Below, piece by piece: positions 36,240-43,407 of a stretch of DNA of 64,000 nucleotides. The stretch spans positions 12,782 through 76,781 of the forward strand of contig CAUTUX010000007.1 in the NCBI GenBank assembly GCA_963542015.1. The letters run 5' to 3'. The stretch comes from CAUTUX01 sp963542015. GTDB taxonomy: Bacteria; Bacillota; Clostridia; Christensenellales; CAG-917. Made by a program: the position numbers and the translations under genes. How positions within the stretch are numbered: the first letter of the stretch is position 1; each line of letters starts with the position of its first letter. The notes below the pieces were generated by a model. The model did no database searches, was not told the origin of the DNA, and saw only the letters and a program-made list of their open reading frames with translations.

Positions 36240-37417
36240 TAATTCTTCAGCAACTCCTCTAGTCCAGGGCTTACAACTTCGCTATCTTCGGATGATATAA
36301 AGTTTTCAATATCTTTTGGAAGATCTACGCTACTCTCAATTTCCTTGCTGTATGATGAATACTGTTTAACATCAATTCTCCATTCAGTGAGTTTCGCAGC
36401 TAGTCTTGCATTCTGACCATTTTTACCAATAGCAAGACTTAACTGTTCATCTTCAACAATTACTTCAGCTTTCTTATTTTCTTCATCAAGCATAATCATA
36501 AGTATTTTTGCTGGGCTCAATGCATGTGTGATGTATTGCTGTATATCATCTGTATATTGAATAACATCAATCTTTTCACCATTTAGTTCTTGTACGACAG
36601 AATTTATTCTCAATCCTTTTTGACCAATACATGCACCTACTGGATCGATATTTATATCATCGGAGTAAACTGACATCTTAGTTCTGAAACCAGCTTCTCT
36701 TACAACATTTTTAATTTTAACTAATCCTGCTTTTATTTCAGGAACTTCATTCTCAAACAGTCTGCGAACAAATCCTGGGGCACTTCTTGAAACTATAACT
36801 TGCAAAGATTTCCCATGTTCCTTTATATGCTTTACATATACTTTAATGCGGTCACCAACATTGTATGTTTCAGTTCTTACTTGATCTTGTCTAGACATTA
36901 CTCCTTCCATTTGAGTAGCAGTTATTTCAACATATACAAAACCACCATCAACTCTTCTTATTACAGCAGGAACAATCTCATTACAATATCCACTCATTTC
37001 TTTATTTATTCTTTCTTTCTTTTCATCATTTAGTCTTTGTAGGACAACTTGTTTTGCAGCCTGTGAAGAAATTCTTCCAAAAATTACTGCTGGATTTATG
37101 TCTATAAGGATCATCTCACCTAACTGTGCATCAGCTTTTATTTTCTTTGCATCTTCTATCCAAATTTCAGTATCGTCATCAATTACCTTGTCTACAACTT
37201 TCATGTAGCCGTATACACTGACAGATCTACTTTCTTTGTTCATAACTACTTTTATAGGGAATTGCTCGCCAAATTCTTTTTTGTATGCAGATGCAATACC
37301 ATCTTGAATAGCGTTAATGACTTTTTCTTCTTCAAATTTACCTTCTTTTACAAGCAAATCTAATGCATCGAAAAATTCTTCAATATCAATACCCGTAACT
37401 TTTTTCTTTCTTGCCAT
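36239..37417 (-). CDS. nusA: Transcription termination/antitermination factor NusA
   Basis: 392 residues: N-terminal RNA polymerase-binding domain, an S1 domain around 135-200 (VIRRVDGGFVYVEI), and two KH domains (DPVGACIGQKGLRINSVV and IGKNGQNARLAAKLTEWRIDV). A short acidic tail replaces the long C-terminal repeats of proteobacterial NusA. It lies 8 bp after rimP. Confidence 0.97.
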   Translation of the reverse strand: MARKKKVTGIDIEEFFDALDLLVKEGKFEEEKVINAIQDGIASAYKKEFGEQFPIKVVMNKESRSVSVYGYMKVVDKVIDDDTEIWIEDAKKIKADAQLGEMILIDINPAVIFGRISSQAAKQVVLQRLNDEKKERINKEMSGYCNEIVPAVIRRVDGGFVYVEITATQMEGVMSRQDQVRTETYNVGDRIKVYVKHIKEHGKSLQVIVSRSAPGFVRRLFENEVPEIKAGLVKIKNVVREAGFRTKMSVYSDDINIDPVGACIGQKGLRINSVVQELNGEKIDVIQYTDDIQQYITHALSPAKILMIMLDEENKKAEVIVEDEQLSLAIGKNGQNARLAAKLTEWRIDVKQYSSYSKEIESSVDLPKDIENFISSEDSEVVSPGLEELLKN

Positions 37418-37425
37418 AATTCCTC

Positions 37426-37893
37426 CTAGAATTTAATGTATGGTCTAAATTTATATGCCTGTCTGCTATATTCTTTTTCTTTATTTCCTACTTTTATAAC
37501 GACAGTATTTTCATCATATTTAATCAAAATACCATGAGACTTTCCACCCTTAACTTCAATGTCTACTCCAAGAGCTCTTCTGAAATCATCATCTGTTAGG
37601 ATCTCTCTATCTAGTCCCTGTGATGAGACATTTAAGCAATATGCTTCTCCAAACTCTTCTTCATACCTATCAAGTATTTCAGATACTTTGTTATGAACTT
37701 TCTCGCAATCATCGAAAGTAATTCCATCTTTATGCCAGATATACACTGATATGTTCAAACTGTTGTATGAATCACTGAATTCAACTTCAACAGTCTCATA
37801 ACCCAAATCAGCAACTGTGGCACTTATGGCTTCGGTAATTTCATGTGCTTTTGCTTCATTAACCTTATATTTTTCTAATACTTTAGTATTCAT
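37426..37893 (-). CDS. rimP: Ribosome maturation factor RimP
   Basis: 155 residues. NISVYIWHKDGITFDDCEKV and YCLNVSSQGLDREILTDDDF are typical of RimP, which helps 30S assembly. It is the first gene of the long run and has a hairpin leader just before it. GGGAT precedes the ATG, a modest ribosome site. Confidence 0.94.
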   Translation of the reverse strand: MNTKVLEKYKVNEAKAHEITEAISATVADLGYETVEVEFSDSYNSLNISVYIWHKDGITFDDCEKVHNKVSEILDRYEEEFGEAYCLNVSSQGLDREILTDDDFRRALGVDIEVKGGKSHGILIKYDENTVVIKVGNKEKEYSRQAYKFRPYIKF

Positions 37894-37910
37894 ATCCCTA
37901 TATAAAATTA

Positions 37911-37931
37911 AAAGTGAGCCGAGCTCACCTT
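37911..37931 (-). promoter_or_regulatory. Attenuator-like hairpin in the rimP-nusA-infB leader
   Basis: On the minus strand AAGGTGAGC, loop TCG, GCTCACTTT form a 9-bp stem (one G-U) followed by a T-rich run (TTTTAATTTTAT). It begins about five bases after the predicted start of transcription and ends 17 bp before rimP, so it can act as a premature terminator that NusA itself might read. Confidence 0.6.
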
Positions 37932-37942
37932 CAAGTGAATTA

Positions 37943-37972
37943 ATTCTAACACGGAACCCGACATCTGTGCAA
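37943..37972 (-). promoter_or_regulatory. Promoter of the rimP-recR run
   Basis: TTGCAC (37967-37972), an 18-bp spacer and TAGAAT (37943-37948) with an extended TGT before the -10, on the minus strand. Confidence 0.6.
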
Positions 37973-38050
37973 TCAAAATTGCTTGCTTGGATTAGTTAGT
38001 TTTTATAAAAAACAAATAGTGTTATAACTAATAAAAACGGAGGCACTTTG

Positions 38051-38531
38051 ATGTCAGAAAATCAAAGTATTGAATATAAAAAATCATGGCACGATGAATA
38101 TCTAAAGTGGATATGTGCCTTTGCAAATGCACAAATTGACAAGTAATACAAAAAACATGCAATGAATGTACGGCATTAGGAGCTGAAATTCCACAATATG
38201 AATTAGCTGGCAACACATTACGAATACACTTAAAAGCATTAAAAAGTGCTTTGATTAATGATTTCAAAGCACCAAAGCACCAAAGCACCAAAGCACCGCC
38301 TTACCAGGACATTATTTTATGAGTGCAGCAGATATTAATGATGATAAATTGATATCCAACATTAAAGAGATTATAAAAAATGAACCTTCTATTTTTCAAG
38401 ATGCTATTGGCTTAAACCTTGGTATTAGTCGTAGGGTTGTACCAAACTACATTAATATTCTTAGAAATGCTAACAAGATCATTCTATGGGAAGCAAACGA
38501 GACGGATATTGGAAAATTATTGATTAATTGA
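38051..38531 (+). pseudogene. Decayed AlbA_2/AAA_4-type ATP-binding regulator (large internal deletion)
   Basis: A GGAGG site precedes an ATG at 38051. The first 31 codons match the start of Schlafen AlbA_2-domain proteins (QSIEYKKSWHDEYLKWICAF) and end at a TAA at 38144. From 38158, in another frame, comes a C-terminal part (ELAGNTLRIHLKALKSALI), then CAAAGCAC repeats. A third frame from 38319 encodes a winged helix (IFQDAIGLNLGISRRVVPNY) of 70 residues. About 300 or more central residues of the normal protein, with most of the ATP-binding region, are missing. Family members are variable accessory genes. The 38319 frame alone could still be translated, but no ribosome site is seen. Confidence 0.75.
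38265..38296 (+). repeat. Four tandem copies of the octamer CAAAGCAC
   Basis: Exact 8-bp units from 38265 to 38296 inside the pseudogene. Eight is not a multiple of three, so each change in copy number shifts the frame. With three copies, the upstream coding part (38158 on) and the winged-helix part (38319 on) would be in one open frame. Confidence 0.9.
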
Positions 38532-38561
38532 TTTTTTAGATTTTCAATAAAATTCTTGGAA

Positions 38562-38602
38562 TTAAAAAATAAAACGGACTGTGGTTTTTGAGCAGTCCGT
38601 TT
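38562..38602 (-). terminator. Terminator of the six-tRNA array
   Basis: On the minus strand ACGGACTG pairs with CAGTCCGT around an 11-12-base loop, followed by TTTTATTTTTT. Lies 8 bp after tRNA-Tyr. Confidence 0.85.
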
Positions 38603-38609
38603 ACTCTAT

Positions 38610-38694
<85 letters not shown>

Positions 38695-38697
38695 AAC

Positions 38698-38773
38698 TGG
38701 AGCTGGTGATCGGAATCGAACCAACAACCTGCTGATTACAAATCAGCTGCTCTGCCAATTGAGCTACACCAGC
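38698..38773 (-). tRNA. tRNA-Thr (TGT anticodon)
   Basis: 76-nt cloverleaf. Acceptor GCTGGTG pairs with CACCAGC, anticodon loop TTTGTAA, T loop TTCGATT, discriminator T and encoded CCA. Confidence 0.95.
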
Positions 38774-38786
38774 ATATATATTTATA

Positions 38787-38862
38787 TGGTGCCTCGAGAC
38801 GGACTCGAACCATCGACACAAGGATTTTCAGTCCTATGCTCTACCAACTGAGCTACCGAGGC
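38787..38862 (-). tRNA. tRNA-Phe (GAA anticodon)
   Basis: 76-nt cloverleaf. Acceptor GCCTCGG pairs with TCGAGGC (one G-U), anticodon loop CTGAAAA, T loop TTCGAGT, A73, encoded CCA. Confidence 0.95.
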
Positions 38863-38868
38863 AAGCAT

Positions 38869-38945
38869 TGGCGACTCTGAGGGGGCTCGAACCCCTGACC
38901 TCCAGCGTGACAGGCTGGCGTACTAACCAACTGTACTACAGAGCC
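38869..38945 (-). tRNA. tRNA-Asp (GTC anticodon)
   Basis: 77-nt cloverleaf. Acceptor GGCTCTG, anticodon loop CTGTCAC between CCAGC and GCTGG, discriminator G as expected for Asp, encoded CCA. The D stem is GTAC. Confidence 0.95.
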
Positions 38946-38956
38946 AAAAAATTTCA

Positions 38957-39033
38957 TGGTGGGCCTTCACGGACTCGAACCGCGGACCAATCGGTTATGA
39001 GCCGACCGCTCTAACCAACTGAGCTAAAGGCCC
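38957..39033 (-). tRNA. tRNA with CAT anticodon (Met elongator or lysidine-type Ile2)
   Basis: 77-nt cloverleaf. Acceptor GGGCCTT pairs fully with AAGGCCC, anticodon loop CTCATAA, A73, encoded CCA. The first acceptor pair is G-C, and no initiator-type C1 mismatch or triple G-C anticodon pairs are seen, so it is not fMet. The body resembles Bacillus tRNA-Ile with a lysidine-modified CAT, but elongator Met cannot be excluded by eye. Confidence 0.9.
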
Positions 39034-39041
39034 TGAAATTT

Positions 39042-39118
<77 letters not shown>

Positions 39119-39154
39119 ACATTGAATTTTATTCCTCTTCTCGAAGACTAATAA

Positions 39155-39183
39155 AGTATATAATTGACATCTATAAGTGTCAA
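39155..39183 (-). promoter_or_regulatory. Strong promoter of the six-tRNA array
   Basis: TTGACA (39178-39183), exactly 17 bp, TATACT (39155-39160) on the minus strand, with tRNA-Pro beginning about 37 bp after the -10. Confidence 0.85.
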
Positions 39184-39222
39184 GCTTTCATATCCACTAA
39201 TTTAAACTTTTTTGCTAATCGT

Positions 39223-39696
39223 TTAAATTAGTTTTTCTACTTCTTTGTCTATCTTTTCAGGGGTTGTTGCAGGTCCGAATCTCTTTACAATTTTCCCATC
39301 TCTTGCTACCAGGAATTTTGTAAAGTTCCATTTAATCTTACTGCCTCCAAACCCTTTTTGTTGTTCTTTTAAATATGTATACAATGGCTCTTCATTTTTG
39401 CCGTTAACTTCAATTTTTGCAAATTGCTTAAAAGAGATATTGTATTTTGATGTACAGAATGTATGAATCTGCTCTGCTGTTCCTGGAGCTTGTCCTAGAA
39501 ATTGATTGCAAGGGAAATCAAGTATTTCAAATCCCTTATCTTTATACTTCTTATACATTGCTTCCAATCCAGCATATTGTGGAGTAAAACCACATCCAGT
39601 TGCGGTGTTAACAATTAGAAGCACTTTATCTTTGTAGTCTGAAAGTGAAACTTCATTATTGTCCATATCTTTTACTTTATAATCATATATATTCAT
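39223..39696 (-). CDS. Glutathione peroxidase family protein (cysteine type)
   Basis: 157 residues of the thioredoxin-fold Gpx family. The redox site NTATGCGFTPQYAGLE has cysteine in place of selenocysteine, followed by DFPCNQFLGQAPG and WNFTKFLV (the Gln and Trp of the catalytic set). Such proteins usually use thioredoxin as donor. Single gene with its own promoter and AGAGG site; cytoplasmic, no signal peptide. Confidence 0.93.
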   Translation of the reverse strand: MNIYDYKVKDMDNNEVSLSDYKDKVLLIVNTATGCGFTPQYAGLEAMYKKYKDKGFEILDFPCNQFLGQAPGTAEQIHTFCTSKYNISFKQFAKIEVNGKNEEPLYTYLKEQQKGFGGSKIKWNFTKFLVARDGKIVKRFGPATTPEKIDKEVEKLI

Positions 39697-39717
39697 TTGC
39701 TACCTCTGCTAACTTAT

Positions 39718-39747
39718 ATTTTATTTGTATTTAACTGTTATTGTCAA
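39718..39747 (-). promoter_or_regulatory. Promoter of the glutathione peroxidase gene
   Basis: TTGACA (39742-39747), an 18-bp spacer and TAAAAT (39718-39723) on the minus strand, about 20 bp before the ATG. Confidence 0.65.
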
Positions 39748-39783
39748 ATTTGCTCTGCTGATGCTAAATTTCCCTGTCTTTAA

Positions 39784-39812
39784 TTTACAATATTACTTAA
39801 TTAAATTAAAAT
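39784..39812 (+). promoter_or_regulatory. Promoter of the acyl-CoA ligase gene
   Basis: TTTACA (39784-39789), a 17-bp spacer and TAAAAT (39807-39812). GGAG at 39831-39834 serves the ATG at 39840. Confidence 0.55.
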
Positions 39813-39839
39813 TAAATGTATATTTTCTTTGGAGCTTGA

Positions 39840-41486
39840 ATGAATTTACTTTCAAAATTTTTAAACAAAACTGATTTTGAAAATTATGATGATTTTAAAA
39901 AATTATCACTCTCTTTTAATGAAGATTTTAATTTTGCATATGATGTCACTGATGAATATGCAAAGATAAGCCCAGACAAAATGGCACTTGTTTGGTGTAA
40001 TTCTGATGAAGAAGAAAAGTTTTTCACATTTAAAGAAATGTCAGAACAATCAAATAAACTTGCAAATGCAATGCATAAAATGGGTCTACAACCAGGCGAC
40101 AGCATTATTACTATGCTAAATAGACGCTGGGAATACTGGATTGTATTAAATGCGTGCTGTAAAGTTGGTGTAACTATAATTCCAGCAACCCATCTTCTCA
40201 CTCCAAAAGATATTGCCTATAGATGCAACAGTGCAGGTGCTAAATATTTATTTGCAACAAGTGAACCTGATCTTATTGAGCATATAAACTACGCTCTAGG
40301 TAAATGTTCAACAATCAAAGAATGCTTTTACACTAAAAAAGTTAAAGGCTTTAAGACTATTGAGGATTTAGTAAAAAAACAAAATAAGGATTTAAATCCT
40401 GAAATTAAAAGACCTGATTCACATGGCAACATGTTATGCTATTTTACTTCTGGAACAACTGGAATGCCTAAGATGGTACAGCATAATTACTACTACCCTC
40501 TTGGACACATAATAACTGCAAAATATTGGCAAAAAGTACTTGATGATGGTCTTCACTTTACCATGGCAGAAACAGGATGGGCAAAGTGTAGCTGGGGTAA
40601 GATTTTTGGGCAATGGATTGCTGGCAGTGCAGTATTCGCATATGACTACAATGGAAGATTTACTCCAACAGATATTTTACCGTTATTAAAAAAATATAAT
40701 ATAACCACATTTTGTGCACCTCCAACAATTTATAGATTTTTAATAAAAGAGGATTTGTCACAATATGACTTTTCAAGTTTAAAACACTCCTCTACAGCTG
40801 GTGAGGCACTTAATCCAGAAGTATTTAAACAATATTACAGACTTACTGGACAAAAGATATATGAAGGGTTTGGGCAAACGGAAACAACAGTTATTCTTGG
40901 AAACTTCGCATTTTCAAAAATGAAGCTCGGTTCATTAGGGCTTCCAAGTCCTATTTATGATGTTGAATTACTTGATGATGAAGGAAATATTGTGCCAAAT
41001 GGAACAGTTGGGGAAATATCAATACGAATAAAAAAGAATCAGGTTGGACTTGTTGCGAATTATAAAGATGATCCCGAATTAACTCAAAAAGCTTTAGGCG
41101 GTGAATTCTACAGAACTGGAGATCTTGCATCTACAGATCCAGACGGATACTTCTGGTTTGAAGGTAGGAAAGACGATATTATAAAATCTAGTGGATATCG
41201 TATAGGACCATACGAAGTTGAATCAGCACTTATGGAACACGCATCAGTTTTAGAATGTGCAATAACTGGAGTTCCAGATCCAGTCCGAGGACAAATTGTT
41301 AAGGCAACAATTGTACTTCATAAGAAATTCCAACCAAGCGAAGAACTTAAAAAAGAATTGCAGAATTATGTAAAGTCTGTAACGGCACCATATAAATATC
41401 CAAGAATAATTGAGTTTGTCGATGAACTTCCAAAAACAACATCTGGGAAAATAAGACATGTCGAAATAAGGAATAGAGATAAATAA
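39840..41486 (+). CDS. AMP-forming acyl-CoA synthetase (medium-chain/acetyl type)
   Basis: 548 residues of the ANL superfamily. The P loop is YFTSGTTGMPKMVQH, A5 is YEGFGQTETT, A7-A8 are YRTGDLASTDPDGYFWFEGRKDDIIKSSG (split here for reading) and the catalytic lysine is in KTTSGKIRH. The order and the GYRIGPYEVES motif resemble medium-chain acyl-CoA ligases of Clostridia and Bacteroides. Activates a carboxylic acid to its CoA thioester in the cytoplasm. Single gene on the plus strand, convergent with transketolase. Confidence 0.88.
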   Translation: MNLLSKFLNKTDFENYDDFKKLSLSFNEDFNFAYDVTDEYAKISPDKMALVWCNSDEEEKFFTFKEMSEQSNKLANAMHKMGLQPGDSIITMLNRRWEYWIVLNACCKVGVTIIPATHLLTPKDIAYRCNSAGAKYLFATSEPDLIEHINYALGKCSTIKECFYTKKVKGFKTIEDLVKKQNKDLNPEIKRPDSHGNMLCYFTSGTTGMPKMVQHNYYYPLGHIITAKYWQKVLDDGLHFTMAETGWAKCSWGKIFGQWIAGSAVFAYDYNGRFTPTDILPLLKKYNITTFCAPPTIYRFLIKEDLSQYDFSSLKHSSTAGEALNPEVFKQYYRLTGQKIYEGFGQTETTVILGNFAFSKMKLGSLGLPSPIYDVELLDDEGNIVPNGTVGEISIRIKKNQVGLVANYKDDPELTQKALGGEFYRTGDLASTDPDGYFWFEGRKDDIIKSSGYRIGPYEVESALMEHASVLECAITGVPDPVRGQIVKATIVLHKKFQPSEELKKELQNYVKSVTAPYKYPRIIEFVDELPKTTSGKIRHVEIRNRDK

Positions 41487-41530
41487 TACCTCTACTCCAA
41501 ATTCTCTTTATTTACTAAATACCTATATTA

Positions 41531-42472
41531 TTATTTCTTTCTAGAAATTGCCTTTTCAGCTTTAGCAACTATATCATCTACTGTTAGGTTAAATACTTGA
41601 GACAAATACGCTTGCTTCCCAACTTCTCCAAATTTATCGATAACGCCAATGCGTTCAATTGCTACAGGATACTGCTCTGCACAGACTTCTGATACCGCAC
41701 TATTTAAGCCACCAAATACACTATGATTTTCACATGTTACAAGTGCTCCAGTCTTTTTTGCTAGAGCAACAATAGCCTTATCATCTATTGGTTTCCATGT
41801 ATGTATATTCAGTACCTCAGCTTTAATACCTTTACTCTTGAGTATTTCTGCAGCTTCTAAAGCTCTTGAAACCATAATACCTGAGGCTATAATTCCGACA
41901 TCATTTCCTTTTACTAAAGTACAGGCTTTGCCCAATTTAAAATCAAGACTATCATCATATATCTTCTCAGCTTTCTTTCTAAACATTCTGATATATACAG
42001 GTCCATTATGGCTTATAATCTCAGGCAAGGCTTTTTTAAGCATTGTAGCGTCTGTTGGTTCAAAAACTACCATTTTAGGTATAGCTCTCATTAATGTCAT
42101 ATCCTCAAAAGTCATGTGTGTTCCTCCATTAGCTTCAGCCATAATTCCAGGATCGCTTCCTACAATCTTAACTGGCTGTTTTGCATATGCTACAGATATA
42201 AATATCTGGTCATAACATCTTCTTGTTGCAAATGGTGCAAAGCTATATATGAATGGAATCTTACCCATCGCAGCCATACCAGCAGCAACACCAACCATAT
42301 TAGCTTCTGCAATCCCTACATTTATAAATCTATCAGGGAATTCCTGTTTAAAACATTTCGTTGCATGACAACTCATTAAATCCGCATCCAATACAACAAT
42401 TCTATTGTCATCTTTTGCATATTTTACTAGCTCTTCAGCCATTGTTTGTCTTACTTCTTTTTCGTCTAACAT
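41531..42472 (-). CDS. Transketolase, C-terminal subunit
   Basis: About 313 residues: pyrimidine-binding domain (NVGIAEANMVGVAAGMAAMGKIPF, with the catalytic glutamate) and the C-terminal domain (VTCENHSVFGGLNSAVSE). Works with the next gene upstream as a split transketolase for the non-oxidative pentose phosphate pathway. The open frame reaches 42502, but GGGAGGAA sits before the ATG at 42472, whose A is the last base of the preceding TAA stop. This one-base overlap implies coupled translation of the two subunits. Confidence 0.93.
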   Translation of the reverse strand: MLDEKEVRQTMAEELVKYAKDDNRIVVLDADLMSCHATKCFKQEFPDRFINVGIAEANMVGVAAGMAAMGKIPFIYSFAPFATRRCYDQIFISVAYAKQPVKIVGSDPGIMAEANGGTHMTFEDMTLMRAIPKMVVFEPTDATMLKKALPEIISHNGPVYIRMFRKKAEKIYDDSLDFKLGKACTLVKGNDVGIIASGIMVSRALEAAEILKSKGIKAEVLNIHTWKPIDDKAIVALAKKTGALVTCENHSVFGGLNSAVSEVCAEQYPVAIERIGVIDKFGEVGKQAYLSQVFNLTVDDIVAKAEKAISRKK

Positions 42473-43290
42473 TATTTGTTCCTCCCCGTTTCTTTTCTCC
42501 ACAATTCTTCCGAAATTGGCATACTATGACAATTGGCTACGCCTTCTGTGAAGGAAGCTCCTTTACCCTTAATTGTTCTTAAAATTATCATTGTAGGCTT
42601 TGATTTCTCTTTATTAGCCTTATCGAGTGCATCTGATATTTCACTCAAATTGTGTCCATCAATATCAATTACATTAAAATTAAATGCTTTCCACTTATCT
42701 GCAATCGGCTCAAGACCATTAACCTCTTCAACAGGACCGTCCAATTGCATTTTATTGCTATCAAGGAGAACTATAAGGTTGTTAAGCTTCTTGCTTCCTG
42801 CAAGCATGGCAGCTTCCCAAATTTGTCCTTCTTGGCTTTCTCCATCACCAATAAAGCAGTATATTTTAGATGGCAGTTTATCTAATTTTACAGCTATTGC
42901 CATTCCAACTGCTGCTGATAACCCTTGACCCAAAGATCCAGCAGTCATATCAATTCCAGGTGTTTTATTCATGTCACAGTGAGATGGTAGGTTGGTTCCA
43001 TTCTGATTTAATGTTGTCATCCATTCTTTAGGGAAAAATCCCAAATCACACAATACGGCATACATCGCTGGACCAGCATGTCCCTTTGACATTATTACCC
43101 TATCTCTATCTGCCTTTTTGGGATCCTTAGGATCTATATTCGCTTTGTCATAATAAATACATGTCAAAGCATCCATAACCGACATGGAACCACCTATATG
43201 TCCCACCCCAAAGTGCCCTATTATTTCAATACAATCATGACGCAGTTTTAATGCCTTCTCTTCCAGAAATTTCAACTTTTGCTTATTCAT
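42472..43290 (-). CDS. Transketolase, N-terminal (thiamine diphosphate-binding) subunit
   Basis: 272 residues. GHFGVGHIGGSMSVMDAL and the TPP/Mg motif GDGESQEGQIWEAAMLAG with LDSNKMQLDG are present. An ATG at 43308 is open, but GGGAGG lies 6-8 nt before the ATG at 43290, so I start there. The pair forms one operon with its own promoter. Confidence 0.94.
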   Translation of the reverse strand: MNKQKLKFLEEKALKLRHDCIEIIGHFGVGHIGGSMSVMDALTCIYYDKANIDPKDPKKADRDRVIMSKGHAGPAMYAVLCDLGFFPKEWMTTLNQNGTNLPSHCDMNKTPGIDMTAGSLGQGLSAAVGMAIAVKLDKLPSKIYCFIGDGESQEGQIWEAAMLAGSKKLNNLIVLLDSNKMQLDGPVEEVNGLEPIADKWKAFNFNVIDIDGHNLSEISDALDKANKEKSKPTMIILRTIKGKGASFTEGVANCHSMPISEELWRKETGRNK

Positions 43291-43312
43291 ATTTCCTCCC
43301 CGAAACATCTTA

Positions 43313-43341
43313 ATTATACCCTAACCAATGACCCCATTCAA
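43313..43341 (-). promoter_or_regulatory. Promoter of the transketolase operon
   Basis: TTGAAT (43336-43341), a 17-bp spacer and TATAAT (43313-43318) on the minus strand, 23 bp before the start codon. Confidence 0.75.
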
Positions 43342-43354
43342 TGGCATTTTAAAG

Positions 43355-43384
43355 CAAAAAAAGACAGCCCCGAGAGGCTGTCTT
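43355..43384 (-). terminator. Intrinsic terminator after the giant surface protein gene
   Basis: On the minus strand GACAGCC and GGCTGTC form a 7-bp stem with a 6-base loop, followed by seven T's. It closes the two-gene surface unit, just before the transketolase promoter. Confidence 0.9.
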
Positions 43385-43407
43385 AATTACGCTTTAATAT
43401 TTATTAA

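Noticed and set aside
38028..38291. 87-residue minus-strand ORF
   Set aside because: It is antisense to the AlbA_2-type pseudogene, whose fragments give clear family motifs on the plus strand.
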